Below are positions 1 through 8,067 of a DNA stretch of 64,000 bases, in pieces. Numbering within the stretch: position 1 is the stretch's first letter; every line of letters begins with the position of its first letter. A model generated the notes under the pieces. The model saw only the letters and a program-made list of their open reading frames with translations, did no database searches and had not been told where the DNA came from. Position numbers and translations under genes: made by a program. Source of the stretch: a virus; the IMG/VR virus record IMGVR_UViG_3300047388_000211, positions 1-64,000 of that record; one strand, 5' to 3'.

Positions 1-443
1 CCGGCTGCCATGTTGGTACCTGCGGAATCCTTGAAGCCAATCGCAGTGCCTGGGGTCGGGAAGGCCGAACCAAAGTTCGATGACGTTCCACCAAAGGCAA
101 TACTGGACGCCACCATATTGACACGTATCGCTTTATTGGTGACATCCCCAGGTTTGACGATGGCGTTCGTGTCATCAACGGTGGTGGTGGGCCATGCGGA
201 GGACCCGGCTGCGGGCGCTCCCTGGTTGGCAGTGACCGTGCCGCTAACAGGGATCGTACCCGAAATACCGACCGTCCCCGTCACCGCCACCGTGCCGGAT
301 ACCGGCAACGTGCCGGTGACCAGCTGCTCTCCAGCCTGACCGCCGATATCCAGCTGCATGACCTGGGTCTTCGCAGCCCCCCGGTCGATGGTCCGGATGG
401 TATTGCCACCAGCGCCGGTATTCAGGACGGTGTTGTCCGCCAT
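1..443 (-). CDS. Virion protein with GTV repeats, 3' end cut by window
   Basis: The first 147 codons are visible and the gene runs off the left edge without a stop. The ATG directly follows the portal stop codon and has an AAAGGAG ribosome site 7 bases upstream. Residues 46-75 form a short repeat of G-T-V/I-x-V/I-S/T units (for example GTVAVTGTV and GTIPVSGTV). Such Gly-Thr-Val ladders are common in phage decoration and fibre-base proteins. Being next to portal in the late operon also suggests a structural role. The exact family is not recognised. Confidence 0.7.
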   Translation of the reverse strand, partial: MADNTVLNTGAGGNTIRTIDRGAAKTQVMQLDIGGQAGEQLVTGTLPVSGTVAVTGTVGISGTIPVSGTVTANQGAPAAGSSAWPTTTVDDTNAIVKPGDVTNKAIRVNMVASSIAFGGTSSNFGSAFPTPGTAIGFKDSAGTNMAA

Positions 444-2369
444 CTAGCTCTCCTTTGTCACCAAGCGGGGCGATGACTGACCCGACGCCTTGCGGCCTGC
501 GGGGTTGACTTGCATCCCCAGGCCCATCTGTTGCTCTTGAACCAACCGATCGGTAATCGAATTCGCTCCCGGAGGCGGGGTCCCCACATTCGGGATACCC
601 AGGACATCCAGAAGGGTCCAGTGATCAATCAGACCCGCTCGCGATAGCTGCAGGTACATCAGCTTCCGCTGGATTTCGGAAGCGGCCAGGAGACTGCCCG
701 GAGCCACATGAAAGGAGAATTGGCGGAGAAATTCGCGTGCCCGGTCATAGCGTGGGAGTGGCCCCCGCATCAACGAGCCCGACACGATGTTACCATCTCT
801 GTCAAAGTCTTCTGGGTCCACGAAGTCCGGGATCATGTTTCCAGGATCGAAATCGAAATCCTGCTGGGTCACGCCATCGCCACCCAGGATCTGTAGCCGT
901 CGGGGAGTGGTGTAGAACTGGGCGTAGTTATAGGCCATCATTGTGGCGTACTCGCGCATGAAGACTTCGATCACGCGGGAGCGCATACGCCATGTGAGCG
1001 ACATCGACTCCATCAGCTGCTCCACGGTATCCGGGGATGGCATCTGGTTCAACTTCATCAGGTTCGAGATATCTTGAGTCCCGGAAAGTTCTTTGATCTT
1101 GGCCTCGTAATACTCAATCCCTTTCCAGAAGTCGGCGGGTAGGGGATCGGGACCGACAATCTCCAGGCCCTTCCCCATGGAGGGGTTGATCCTGAACTTC
1201 TTCCCCGCGCGGCGGGTATCGGTCCGATCCACCAGATGCTGTGAGATGGAGTTCTTGTCCGCAATGATATCGGGACGGGCCAGCCGCTCGGACCAGTCAT
1301 CAAAGACACGCAGCAGTTTGTTCAGCGCTTTATTCAGCGAGATGAGATCCCAGAGTGGGGCTTTACCGAGATAGGACCATGGCACCGGGTCGAGTGTCAG
1401 CTTCGGATACGGAAACAGCCCATGCCACCAGGGCGACGGCCCGTCATAGAGAGGCTCCGGCAGCCCATTCACGAACACGATCATCCGTTTGCGGGGATAG
1501 AGGCGGTCGCCTCTCTTCACCTTATAGGACCAGTTGTTCAGCGGCTTATCGCCATCGAAGGAACCCATGCGGGTATCGGTGGAAGCCTCGGACTGGTCAT
1601 CAATATAAACGGTGTAGAGATCGGTGGTGGGGATGCGCGGGATCTCTTTCTGGGCCTGCTCGCCGAACAGGCGCTGCTTGAAGGGGGAGTTGCCCATCTT
1701 CTCCAGGAGCGCGCCCACGCGCGTATTCCGCAACGAAGCTCCGGAGGTCGAACCATCCCGGTCGGCCTGGATGTATTTCAGGAGATCCGGGCGTTCATAG
1801 ACGGTCTTGGTCAGATAGCGGATGTAATTGGTCGAGCGCGCTTTGCGCGAGATCACCCCATAGCAGTCCTGGATGGACGGGGAAGATGTCGGTCGTATAG
1901 GGAGCACATCCCGTGGGTCCCAGGCTTCCGCCTTAAAATCTTCAATCTGGGTATCCCAATAGGGTTCTAAGTAGGACGTGCCGCAGGCGATGGCATACTG
2001 CGCCCCATAGAAGAACGACATATCCATCTGGCGGCTGATCCAGGAATGTTCCGACAAATGCCCATAGATGGCGCAATGTTGCTCAAAGCGCTTGTTGTAG
2101 GTGCGGTACTCCCAGAAGGGCTTGACATCGGTCAGCCCGGAGGCCATATCGAAGAACACTTTTGAAAGCTGGTTGCACTCGGTAGAGGAGAGGGTGGCGG
2201 AGCGCATGTCAGAGGTGAGACCCATGATCGCATTCACAGCCTCATCGCATTTGTTATAACCGTGTTGCGAGCGAAGGAAGTCGTCGGATTCGGTGATCGC
2301 TTCCTTACACCATCCAATCACCCGGTAGCCGTAACTGTCCGTGCTTTGCGGTACCTTGTCATCGGGCAT
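444..2369 (-). CDS. Portal protein
   Basis: A 641-aa protein predicted to form the dodecameric ring at one capsid vertex through which DNA is packaged and ejected. The length fits portals. The middle (about residues 330-520) has the typical helical stem/wing pattern: a run near SLNKALNKLLRVFDDWSER, a GKKFRINPSMGKGLE stretch, then SGTQDISNLMKLNQMPSPDT and a long amphipathic helix, as in podovirus/siphovirus portals. The end is Gln/Met/Pro rich and probably disordered. It lies downstream of the terminase genes and upstream of a virion protein, the standard order. The stop of the upstream 118-aa gene and this start share one base. Portal identity is inferred from pattern and position. Confidence 0.82.
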   Translation of the reverse strand: MPDDKVPQSTDSYGYRVIGWCKEAITESDDFLRSQHGYNKCDEAVNAIMGLTSDMRSATLSSTECNQLSKVFFDMASGLTDVKPFWEYRTYNKRFEQHCAIYGHLSEHSWISRQMDMSFFYGAQYAIACGTSYLEPYWDTQIEDFKAEAWDPRDVLPIRPTSSPSIQDCYGVISRKARSTNYIRYLTKTVYERPDLLKYIQADRDGSTSGASLRNTRVGALLEKMGNSPFKQRLFGEQAQKEIPRIPTTDLYTVYIDDQSEASTDTRMGSFDGDKPLNNWSYKVKRGDRLYPRKRMIVFVNGLPEPLYDGPSPWWHGLFPYPKLTLDPVPWSYLGKAPLWDLISLNKALNKLLRVFDDWSERLARPDIIADKNSISQHLVDRTDTRRAGKKFRINPSMGKGLEIVGPDPLPADFWKGIEYYEAKIKELSGTQDISNLMKLNQMPSPDTVEQLMESMSLTWRMRSRVIEVFMREYATMMAYNYAQFYTTPRRLQILGGDGVTQQDFDFDPGNMIPDFVDPEDFDRDGNIVSGSLMRGPLPRYDRAREFLRQFSFHVAPGSLLAASEIQRKLMYLQLSRAGLIDHWTLLDVLGIPNVGTPPPGANSITDRLVQEQQMGLGMQVNPAGRKASGQSSPRLVTKES

Positions 2370-2725
2370 CAGTCCGTCTTTCCATTACGGTCGTAGTGAC
2401 GGCGTTCATTCATGACTTGGTGTTTCTTTTCGAAAGCACCCAGTTCTCGGGGTGAGATAGATACTCGTTCATAGCCTCGGCGTAGGAGTCGCTCCGGCAC
2501 AGGCTGATCAGCCCTTCCCGGATATTGGATACGCCCTCCTTCAGCGTGGGAAATGTAGACGACAGCATTCTCAGCTGCTGATCCACCTGGAGATGGAGCA
2601 GCAGTAAGCGTGTAGACTCTTTCTTTCGTGCCGCCGCAGATACACGGCGTGCCGTCTTCGGTCGACCAGACGTCTTCATAGAGTTCCTCACATTGGTTGC
2701 AGCGGACGTCAACGTAGACCGACAT
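2369..2725 (-). CDS. Small zinc-ribbon protein (FmdB-like N-terminus)
   Basis: 118 aa from the internal ATG at 2725, chosen because GGAAG lies just upstream; the reading frame also stays open for 15 codons further upstream. Residues 8-32 resemble an FmdB-type zinc ribbon: a CNQC knuckle followed about 20 residues later by CICGG. The C-terminal half is charged, with a helix near ELGAFEKKHQVMNERRH. It overlaps its upstream neighbour by 17 bases and portal by one. It may regulate or assist head assembly, but no function can be assigned. Confidence 0.68.
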   Translation of the reverse strand: MSVYVDVRCNQCEELYEDVWSTEDGTPCICGGTKERVYTLTAAPSPGGSAAENAVVYISHAEGGRIQYPGRADQPVPERLLRRGYERVSISPRELGAFEKKHQVMNERRHYDRNGKTD

Positions 2726-3041
2726 ATTCTTCCAGTTGCCTCTTGATGATCCAGGGGAGGAAGCGGTCAAAGGACATGCCGATCGCGCGGGTCTTGAGAC
2801 GGTCCAGGAGATAGGGAGTCAGCGCGATGGGAGTCGAGTCAATCTCAAATTCGAGCGCATGTTCCACATTGCGGATGAGATCCGCCGCGCTATTCAGGTT
2901 CTTGCCAAAGAGGGTTTCGAGTTTCCTACGGGATTCCCCGTCAATGAGAATGGATTTCTCGACTCCATCGGCTCCAGTCGATGCCAGAAGTTTCTCGATC
3001 TCCTGGCGTGCTTCCGGGGATAGCTGGTCCAGTAGATTCAT
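2709..3041 (-). CDS. Hypothetical protein, 110 aa
   Basis: Acidic, helix-rich protein with no recognised family. The first 15 residues form an amphipathic helix, and residues 90-108 (FDRFLPWIIKRQLEEYVG) another. No ribosome site is visible before the ATG. A TATGAT box 12-17 bases upstream suggests a near-leaderless internal promoter. Coding status is supported by its position inside the co-directional late operon and its short overlap with the next gene. Confidence 0.6.
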   Translation of the reverse strand: MNLLDQLSPEARQEIEKLLASTGADGVEKSILIDGESRRKLETLFGKNLNSAADLIRNVEHALEFEIDSTPIALTPYLLDRLKTRAIGMSFDRFLPWIIKRQLEEYVGLR

Positions 3042-3052
3042 GCGATGACTGT

Positions 3053-3081
3053 ATCATAGTGCTGCAAGCGCTATATGGAGA
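3053..3081 (-). promoter_or_regulatory. Candidate internal promoter
   Basis: On the minus strand a TATGAT -10 box (3058-3053) is preceded, 17 bases upstream, by TCTCCA (3081-3076), a weak -35. The start codon of the 110-aa gene follows within 12 bases, so a transcript would be almost leaderless. It would allow portal-side genes to be expressed independently of the terminase genes. It lies in the only gap over 100 bases in this part of the operon. The -35 is poor. Confidence 0.3.
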
Positions 3082-3179
3082 ACCGTCCAAATGTCTGGGA
3101 TTCAATCCCCCAGGCTGGTCGGCAATGAGGGTCTCGTGGCAGTAATAACAGGTGGTGCTGCGTCCCTGTAAGTTATGGT

Positions 3180-4070
3180 CTATGCGCTGCCTTGGTCCAC
3201 GTCGCTCGTGAGTTCGTCCCATCGCTCGTCAAAAGCCTCAATCAAACGGTCACTGGAAATATCGGTCGCCTGCCATTCCACAATCGGTCCCTGCTCCACC
3301 CGGGATTTGACATTATCGGTGGAGAAGGTCCAGTTGTGACCCGCCCAGAGGGCGAGAAGGCACGCCGTGGCCCGGTCGTCCTTGCCTGCGGCAGAACCGG
3401 CTTGGCCGCGCTGGCGCACCATATCCATTTCACAGTCGGCCAATTCTTCAGTCAGATACGGGGATTTGAAGATCAGCTGCTTCCGGTGAATGAGCCGGAG
3501 TCCCCGGGTCCACAGATGCTGCATCGACTGTTTGGTGGAGTACCAACCATAGTCGAATTTGGAGTGCTCGGAGGGCATCCCGGTATCCAAGAACTGCCAC
3601 CTATAGAAGTTCGAATAGCCATAGGTCTCCATCATGGAGCGCTGGGTCGGGCCTCCGGGGCCGGGGTAGACCTCAATAATGGCCAGGGCCTGCCCGTCTT
3701 CATTCTTGCCGCCATACATCCGACCTAAGGCGTTTGCCACCTTCGCGAGATCATAGGGATCGATCGGGGCCGCATACTCCGCCACCTGATAATCCGGACG
3801 GAAGGCTTCTTCCCCCGGCTCCCCGCGCCCCAGGCGAATCACTTCAATCGCGCCATTATCGGTATCGGTATCGTCGTCAATGCGGGTGTAGCGGTTCCAG
3901 CCGGTTCTTCCTTGCGCAGCGTCCACCCCCATCACATAACGGGCTCTCGGGTTCGGGGGTTCCCAGAGAAAGATCAGACCCCGGGGATCGCCATCGTAGG
4001 CGTCATCGGTGGATTTCGCGATGCGGGTGTTCCCGCCAATGCGAAATTCCGAGGGCGGCTCCATCTTCAT
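3180..4070 (-). CDS. Terminase large subunit, nuclease part (separate ORF)
   Basis: 296 aa from the ATG at 4070, which overlaps the upstream zinc-finger stop as ATGA. It matches the RNase H-fold nuclease half of TerL. An early strand has the first catalytic Asp (VMGVDAAQG, about residue 42), a second acid sits in AIIEVYPGP (about 130), and a late Asp lies in GKDDRATACLLALW (about 230). This domain cuts concatemeric DNA at headful or cos sites and works with the ATPase. Usually ATPase and nuclease are one chain of 450-700 aa. Here they are separate genes with a 64-aa ORF between them, so they must associate as subunits. A longer frame is open to 4229 but would overlap the zinc-finger ORF almost entirely. 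Confidence 0.8.
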   Translation of the reverse strand: MKMEPPSEFRIGGNTRIAKSTDDAYDGDPRGLIFLWEPPNPRARYVMGVDAAQGRTGWNRYTRIDDDTDTDNGAIEVIRLGRGEPGEEAFRPDYQVAEYAAPIDPYDLAKVANALGRMYGGKNEDGQALAIIEVYPGPGGPTQRSMMETYGYSNFYRWQFLDTGMPSEHSKFDYGWYSTKQSMQHLWTRGLRLIHRKQLIFKSPYLTEELADCEMDMVRQRGQAGSAAGKDDRATACLLALWAGHNWTFSTDNVKSRVEQGPIVEWQATDISSDRLIEAFDERWDELTSDVDQGSA

Positions 4071-4261
4071 TCCGTGATCCGGTGAGACACTAATGCGCGA
4101 TAGGAGGTCACGTAAGTCAATCGTGACGGCGTCGTGCATGGGCCACAGACAAAGGAGCCGTCGTCGTAGGCCCGACCCTCGCGCAGGATGTCCCTGAAGG
4201 AACGGCGAATGTCGCCACAGATCTGACAACGGGCCGGTGATACCTTAAACCAGCGTCTCAT
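4067..4261 (-). CDS. 64-aa zinc-finger protein between terminase halves
   Basis: A basic 64-aa protein with two knuckles, CQIC at residues 12-15 and CGPC at 39-42, probably one treble-clef or ribbon zinc site. It starts inside the ATPase stop codon (ATGA) and ends inside the nuclease start (ATGA), so the three ORFs are translationally coupled. Its place between the two TerL halves suggests a packaging accessory, for example a bridge or a DNA-binding element. It does not contain the DDE/HNH residues of a homing nuclease. Function is inferred from position only. Confidence 0.66.
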   Translation of the reverse strand: MRRWFKVSPARCQICGDIRRSFRDILREGRAYDDGSFVCGPCTTPSRLTYVTSYRALVSHRITE

Positions 4262-5472
4262 AAGCCATCGACCTCATAGGCAATCCCCTCGGTGGAGGTG
4301 GTTCGCATCCAGTCGAGGATGTCGCTCCGCACGGCGGATTGCGTTGTGCTTTGAAAGGACTGTTCCGGGGTGATCGAATAATTCGAGAGGAACAGGTTTA
4401 AGGAATTGTTCTCCAGCGCCTCGTTATACATCGATTCCCACCAATAGAGCTGATCGCGTTCCAGGGTCACGGGCTTTCCAACCAGCTCTTCGGAGGTATT
4501 GTAAACCTTCCAGGCGGTTTGCAGCGTCTGTTCATTCGGTTTCCAGCCGTCGGGAGGATGGCGGCGGTACTTCTTCGGTTCCGCATAGAAGGGCACGAAC
4601 ATATAGGACCAGCGCGGCATCCTCTTCTTGCGGCAGCGTTCGGCAAAGGCATACCACCAGTTCTTGCGTCCCTGGGGTGTGGTTTCCAGAATACAGAAGG
4701 AATAGGGGTGCTGGGGAATGGTCGGGAGAAAGTCCAATTCAATCTGACGGGGGTAGGGAAACTGGGAGACCTCCGTCAAGTGAGAGACATCAAACTGACG
4801 CCCGGTACCAATCCCGGACTGCTGCTTGCCATGCTGGTAGAGAATGCGCGATCCGTGCTCTTCGCCAAATTGGATGTGCTCGGCTTTCTTATCGAAGCCA
4901 GTCGAACGGTCGCCCCAGCCTGCGGGCTTCAGGAAGAACGGCAGGTGGTCGAGGATCAACTTATCGCGGCTGTAGAGTTCTAAGGTTTTGTCTTCATCGA
5001 CCGACGCCGACATGGCGCGGGTATGGGGCCAGAATACGAGCCGATGGCAGATGATGGCCCTGGCGATCATCGTATGGCCGAGCTGTCGGCCTCCTTTATT
5101 ATCCGCGATCAGGATGCCATCGCAGGGGTAGCCCTTGTCGTAGTAGTCGATATTCTTCTCTTCGAGCTTCGCGATGAGGTTCAAGAGAATCTGCTGGGAC
5201 TCCCAGAAAGTTTGGGAGAAGGGGCCCACCCCTCCGCCTTCCACCCCATCGCGCTCAATCTGGAAATAGCGCAAGGCGTAATAGAAATCCTGCTGGGAGA
5301 GGACCTGTTCATTGCGGATGAAGGCCAGATCGTCATGGGTGGGACGGAGCTTCCGCTTCTCGACATAGGCCGCCAGTTCCCAGGATTCCTCCTGGGTGTA
5401 GCGGTGGAGCTTGACGCCCAGCTCGGCTTCAATCTTTTCGCAATGCTTCGTCGTTATCGTCGCGCTGTACAT
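4258..5472 (-). CDS. Terminase large subunit, ATPase part
   Basis: 404 aa resembling the N-terminal packaging ATPase of TerL. A Walker-A-like loop NKGGRQLGHT lies near residue 127. It fits the viral variant (K/R)xRQxGxS/T rather than a classical P-loop. HLTEVSQFP (about 233) fits the Walker B/catalytic Glu position, and LETTPQG (about 265) fits coupling motif III. The motor drives DNA translocation into the prohead through the portal. The chain stops just where the nuclease domain should begin. The first codons overlap the upstream 88-aa gene by 44 bases. Confidence 0.8.
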   Translation of the reverse strand: MYSATITTKHCEKIEAELGVKLHRYTQEESWELAAYVEKRKLRPTHDDLAFIRNEQVLSQQDFYYALRYFQIERDGVEGGGVGPFSQTFWESQQILLNLIAKLEEKNIDYYDKGYPCDGILIADNKGGRQLGHTMIARAIICHRLVFWPHTRAMSASVDEDKTLELYSRDKLILDHLPFFLKPAGWGDRSTGFDKKAEHIQFGEEHGSRILYQHGKQQSGIGTGRQFDVSHLTEVSQFPYPRQIELDFLPTIPQHPYSFCILETTPQGRKNWWYAFAERCRKKRMPRWSYMFVPFYAEPKKYRRHPPDGWKPNEQTLQTAWKVYNTSEELVGKPVTLERDQLYWWESMYNEALENNSLNLFLSNYSITPEQSFQSTTQSAVRSDILDWMRTTSTEGIAYEVDGL

Positions 5473-5695
5473 CTTCTCTTCGATAGCGGTCCACGGTCTC
5501 GCGGATGAAATCCTCTTCTTCGTCCGTATAGGAGAGGGTGGGGGGCGGGCCGGACGTATCGGTCTTGGGCGGTCTCAGGTAGATCCGCTTTTCAGCGAGT
5601 TCGGCTTCCCAGCACTCGGCTAGTCTCTCTAACTGGTCTCGGATCAAACGGAGTTCCTTGACGACGGGCTTTAACCTCAGGAAGGTGACATTCAT
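5429..5695 (-). CDS. Hypothetical protein, 88 aa
   Basis: Highly charged small protein. Residues 8-38 form a predicted amphipathic helix or coiled coil (VKELRLIRDQLERLAECW), followed by a Pro-rich linker and an acidic C-terminus ending in a DDNDEALRKD tail. It overlaps the genes on both sides: about 104 bases with the upstream zinc protein and 44 with the ATPase. No family recognised; the helix could mediate oligomerisation. Confidence 0.55.
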   Translation of the reverse strand: MNVTFLRLKPVVKELRLIRDQLERLAECWEAELAEKRIYLRPPKTDTSGPPPTLSYTDEEEDFIRETVDRYRREDVQRDDNDEALRKD

Positions 5696-5948
5696 AGTGG
5701 TGGTTCCAATCCTTACTACACGTCAGGCAGACCGAGAATACCGGAGGAGCCCGCCGTATTTCCACCTTCGTGATCCGGATATTGTCCTGCATGCAGGAGC
5801 ATTGGGGGGAATCGGCCCAGTGCCAGATGTTATCCCAGGAGCGGACCCATTCGCGGCCTTCGTGGAGGCGACTCAGCTCATCGTGGAAGCTTAGTGGCAA
5901 GTCCGGTGTCCACGTCGTAGATTTCTTTGGATCGCTCATATCGCTCAC
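5592..5948 (-). CDS. Zinc-knuckle protein, 118 aa
   Basis: The frame is open further upstream, but the likely start is the GTG at 5948, with GAGG nine bases before it; ATGs at 5963 and 5939 are alternatives. The centre has a CSC pair (SPQCSCMQD) and, about 25 residues later, CLTC followed by WNHH, together a plausible zinc site. The last 35 residues overlap the next gene in another frame and look basic and unstructured. Function unknown. It sits with several other Cys-pair proteins in the packaging cluster. Confidence 0.5.
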   Translation of the reverse strand: MSDMSDPKKSTTWTPDLPLSFHDELSRLHEGREWVRSWDNIWHWADSPQCSCMQDNIRITKVEIRRAPPVFSVCLTCSKDWNHHYECHLPEVKARRQGTPFDPRPVRETSRVLGSRTR

Positions 5949-6375
5949 GGGGTTTGTCCTCATATTGTTTGATCTCGGGGGGCGGGAGGAATCGGGGGGA
6001 GACGAGAACCCAGGCATGGGTTGAGAGTCCGGGGACCTTGCCGGAATAGGGGACACCCAGCATCCCGATAAAGTGAGGCGCATCGCCATTGAAGATGGTA
6101 TCGGCAATTCCCTGGTAGAGGGGGTTCGGCCCCAGTCCCGGCATGGGCAGCCCGGAATGGGGGTTCTTGGTGGACCAGGGGTGCCAGTAGCACCAACGTC
6201 CGGCGACCTTGCCGGAGACAATATCGATGCGCTGCCAGACGCGGGGTGGCTCGTTTGCGACTTCCTGGATATACTTGCCCCCGAGGGGATACTCCGTGGG
6301 AAGGTCCGCCGTCAGGGAAGCGACGTCGGACTGATCCGACGCTTGCTGCCAGTCCTTAACTTTCAGATTTTCCAT
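5878..6375 (-). CDS. Hypothetical protein, 165 aa
   Basis: A soluble protein with a Trp/Pro/Gly-rich centre (RWCYWHPWSTKNPHSG, residues about 61-76) and a C-terminal charged stretch. No membrane segment or known motif. It overlaps both neighbours (20 bases upstream, 71 downstream). Its position between the terminase-small-like gene and the TerL cluster makes a packaging or head role possible, but this is only context. Confidence 0.6.
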   Translation of the reverse strand: MENLKVKDWQQASDQSDVASLTADLPTEYPLGGKYIQEVANEPPRVWQRIDIVSGKVAGRWCYWHPWSTKNPHSGLPMPGLGPNPLYQGIADTIFNGDAPHFIGMLGVPYSGKVPGLSTHAWVLVSPRFLPPPEIKQYEDKPRERYERSKEIYDVDTGLATKLPR

Positions 6376-6994
6376 CGCTAGACACTACCTCTGCTTCAAT
6401 CGTTTTGTCGAGCACAATAGATCGAGTGCGCTTCAGCATCTGTTCCAGTTTCGCATCCCCAATATGGATGTTGGTCTGGACGGCGACATTGGGGGCCTGA
6501 CCGGTGAGCTTCGCGGATTCAAACACCAGATCCCGGGCATGGCGGTCGCCGACCTTCTTGATATAGCGCTGCCCCTCGCACAAAGGACACTCGCGGCCTT
6601 CCTCCTCATTCACGGCAATGGTTCCCAGCGCGTCACACCTTGGGCAGGGTTGGACGGTCGTTTTTGCATCCTCGGCCACATCCGACATGATCTGGGGCAG
6701 CTCATTCATCATCTTCAAGAGGCCGATATGTCTCATACCGTCGGAATAGAGGGCCTGGATCTCCTGGAGGGGGATCTGCGCCTTGCGGAGAAGCGAGGAG
6801 AAGGAGTACTTCCGGTAGGCGGGATCGACCATGAGTCCAAAGAGGATTTGATACTTGGGGAGGTCGTTGGAATCGAGGAATAGGCGGAGGGCTTCCATAT
6901 TGATGGATTTCTCAAATCTCTTCACGGCCTTGTCGGCGGGAGGGTAGGCCGGAACCTTTCTACCGTACCTATCTTTCTTCGCTTTCTTCTTCAC
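6356..6994 (-). CDS. Putative terminase small subunit with zinc knuckles
   Basis: 212 aa. After a basic start, residues 30-110 form helices compatible with a small-terminase helix-turn-helix region (KYQILFGLMVDPAYRKY, then FSSLLRKAQIPLQEIQALY). Residues 117-145 hold two DnaJ-like knuckles, CPRCDALG and CPLCEGQ. A C-terminal segment (AKLTGQAPNVAVQTNIHIG) resembles TerS C-terminal assembly regions. TerS binds the pac/cos site and loads TerL. The call rests on helical pattern, length and position ahead of TerL; the added zinc knuckles are unusual for the family. Confidence 0.55.
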   Translation of the reverse strand: MKKKAKKDRYGRKVPAYPPADKAVKRFEKSINMEALRLFLDSNDLPKYQILFGLMVDPAYRKYSFSSLLRKAQIPLQEIQALYSDGMRHIGLLKMMNELPQIMSDVAEDAKTTVQPCPRCDALGTIAVNEEEGRECPLCEGQRYIKKVGDRHARDLVFESAKLTGQAPNVAVQTNIHIGDAKLEQMLKRTRSIVLDKTIEAEVVSSDGKSES

Positions 6995-7287
6995 CCGATG
7001 ATCCTTTCAAAGCTGTAAGACTCCCGGATATTCCAATAGAAGTAAGAACCATGGGACGGGGCATCCATCAGACCATTCGCCACTTCCAGGGGAACCTGAT
7101 AATAACGATAGACCGAGCCATCGAGGAAGGCGACATCGAGTTCATTGGTGTCGAGGTTATAGCTCACCGCAGCCAGATTCGAGGATTCGACCTGGAGGAA
7201 CTTGGCTCCCAGGGCCTCAATCTCGGCTGCGGTGGAGGTCCCCATCCACTGGGAGAGCAGATCTCGCATAATGTCATTTCTCGACAT
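6991..7287 (-). CDS. KTSC-domain protein
   Basis: 98 aa. Residues 35-98 match the KTSC domain: a SNLAAVSYN start, LDVAFLDGSVYRYYQVP in the middle and SHGSYFYWNIRESY near the end. KTSC proteins are small and often phage-encoded. Some are linked to tRNA or RNA binding, but the biochemical role is poorly known. A second copy lies at 18275-18544 on the opposite strand. Four-base overlap with the downstream gene. Confidence 0.72.
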   Translation of the reverse strand: MSRNDIMRDLLSQWMGTSTAAEIEALGAKFLQVESSNLAAVSYNLDTNELDVAFLDGSVYRYYQVPLEVANGLMDAPSHGSYFYWNIRESYSFERIIG

Positions 7288-7759
7288 CTAGCCTCAATAT
7301 ACGCTCATTCCCATAAGAGGAGATTCTTTTTCGACACAGCACCCAGTAGGTTTCCGAGCGCCTTCCGGCTTTGAAGTTATGCCCGAATAGGGGTTCCCAG
7401 CCCTCCATGAGGGGGAGGGTGTGATCCAGGCGCACATCATGATCATTCCATTTGAAGGAGAGCATGGCCTGGGGGGTAGAAACCCGGTAGGCTTCCAGGC
7501 TGGATTGATGGATCAGGTCCTTGATCTCGGTTCCGGACAGGGAGCCGTAGTACTTCGCCATCATGGAAGATTCCCCGTGGACCATATGGGGAGGATCGAA
7601 GACGATGAGATCAAATAAGCCGTCCGGGAAGGGGAGATGGTGGGAATCCGCAACCACGTCCGGGAACATCTCCGGACGTTTATCGATGAAGACCGTATCC
7701 GGATAGAGACGCTGGAACCAGATATTCCGTTTCCCGGCGCTCATATCGAGGATTTTCAC
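7274..7759 (-). CDS. Class I SAM-dependent methyltransferase (DPPH type)
   Basis: 161 aa, a minimal Rossmann methyltransferase. It starts MKILDMSAGKRNIWF, equivalent to SAM-binding motif I. FIDKRPE carries the acidic residue for the ribose. LIVFDPPHM (about residues 51-59) is a DPPY-like motif IV, typical of enzymes that methylate an amino nitrogen in DNA or RNA. No target-recognition domain is present, so specificity is unknown. It is close to the start of the leftward operon, a common place for phage DNA methyltransferases that protect against host nucleases. Confidence 0.7.
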   Translation of the reverse strand: MKILDMSAGKRNIWFQRLYPDTVFIDKRPEMFPDVVADSHHLPFPDGLFDLIVFDPPHMVHGESSMMAKYYGSLSGTEIKDLIHQSSLEAYRVSTPQAMLSFKWNDHDVRLDHTLPLMEGWEPLFGHNFKAGRRSETYWVLCRKRISSYGNERILRLDVEK

Positions 7760-7941
7760 TGAGAAAACAGCTCAATGATGGTTGAATCCGAGAGGTCTCC
7801 GCCAAGCGATGGGTCTTTCATAATATAGCGGGCTGTTCCTAATGTCATGATTCCATAGGAAGGCGGGCCATTACTGAGACTGCTATCCAGCGCATCGTGA
7901 TACGCCTTCTCCAGACACGCAAAATCGATTGAATCGCTCAT
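7756..7941 (-). CDS. Small protein at head of late operon, 61 aa
   Basis: First ORF of the leftward operon. It overlaps the methyltransferase start by ATGA. It is acidic, mixed-helical, and contains no recognised motif. No ribosome site precedes the ATG, only an A/T-rich stretch, so translation may be weak or near-leaderless. Confidence 0.5.
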   Translation of the reverse strand: MSDSIDFACLEKAYHDALDSSLSNGPPSYGIMTLGTARYIMKDPSLGGDLSDSTIIELFSQ

Positions 7942-7960
7942 AATGGGTATATTTGTACCA

Positions 7961-7994
7961 TAAAAACACCAAAACCGGAGCTTTTGACCCCGGT
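7961..7994 (-). terminator. Terminator-like hairpin in late leader
   Basis: On the minus strand ACCGGGG pairs with CTCCGGT across a 7-base loop (7 pairs, one G-U), then TTTTGGTGTTTTT follows. The G-U pair is only possible on the minus transcript, which supports that orientation. It lies just before the first late gene and downstream of a candidate promoter, so it may act as an attenuator that needs antitermination. Confidence 0.5.
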
Positions 7995-8039
7995 TTCGAT
8001 GCCGATTTGCATGTGAGAGTTTACTTCAGACTTGCCAAA

Positions 8040-8067
8040 CGTATCTCAAAAGATGTAGAAGTGTCAA
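8040..8067 (-). promoter_or_regulatory. Candidate late promoter, leftward
   Basis: On the minus strand a perfect TTGACA (8067-8062) is followed after 16 bases by GATACG (8045-8040), preceded by TGA as in an extended -10 element. Transcription would begin near 8032 and read through the terminator-like hairpin into the methyltransferase and terminase genes. The -10 hexamer is only partly consensus. Confidence 0.4.

Noticed and set aside
3092-3115. T-arm-like stretch around GGGATTCAATCCC
   Set aside because: No other tRNA arms or acceptor stem could be built around it.
2941-3222. Minus-strand ORF of 93 codons with CYYCHETL
   Set aside because: It fills the terminase-portal gap and has a zinc-like pair, but overlaps the neighbouring gene by 100 bases in another frame and lacks a ribosome site.
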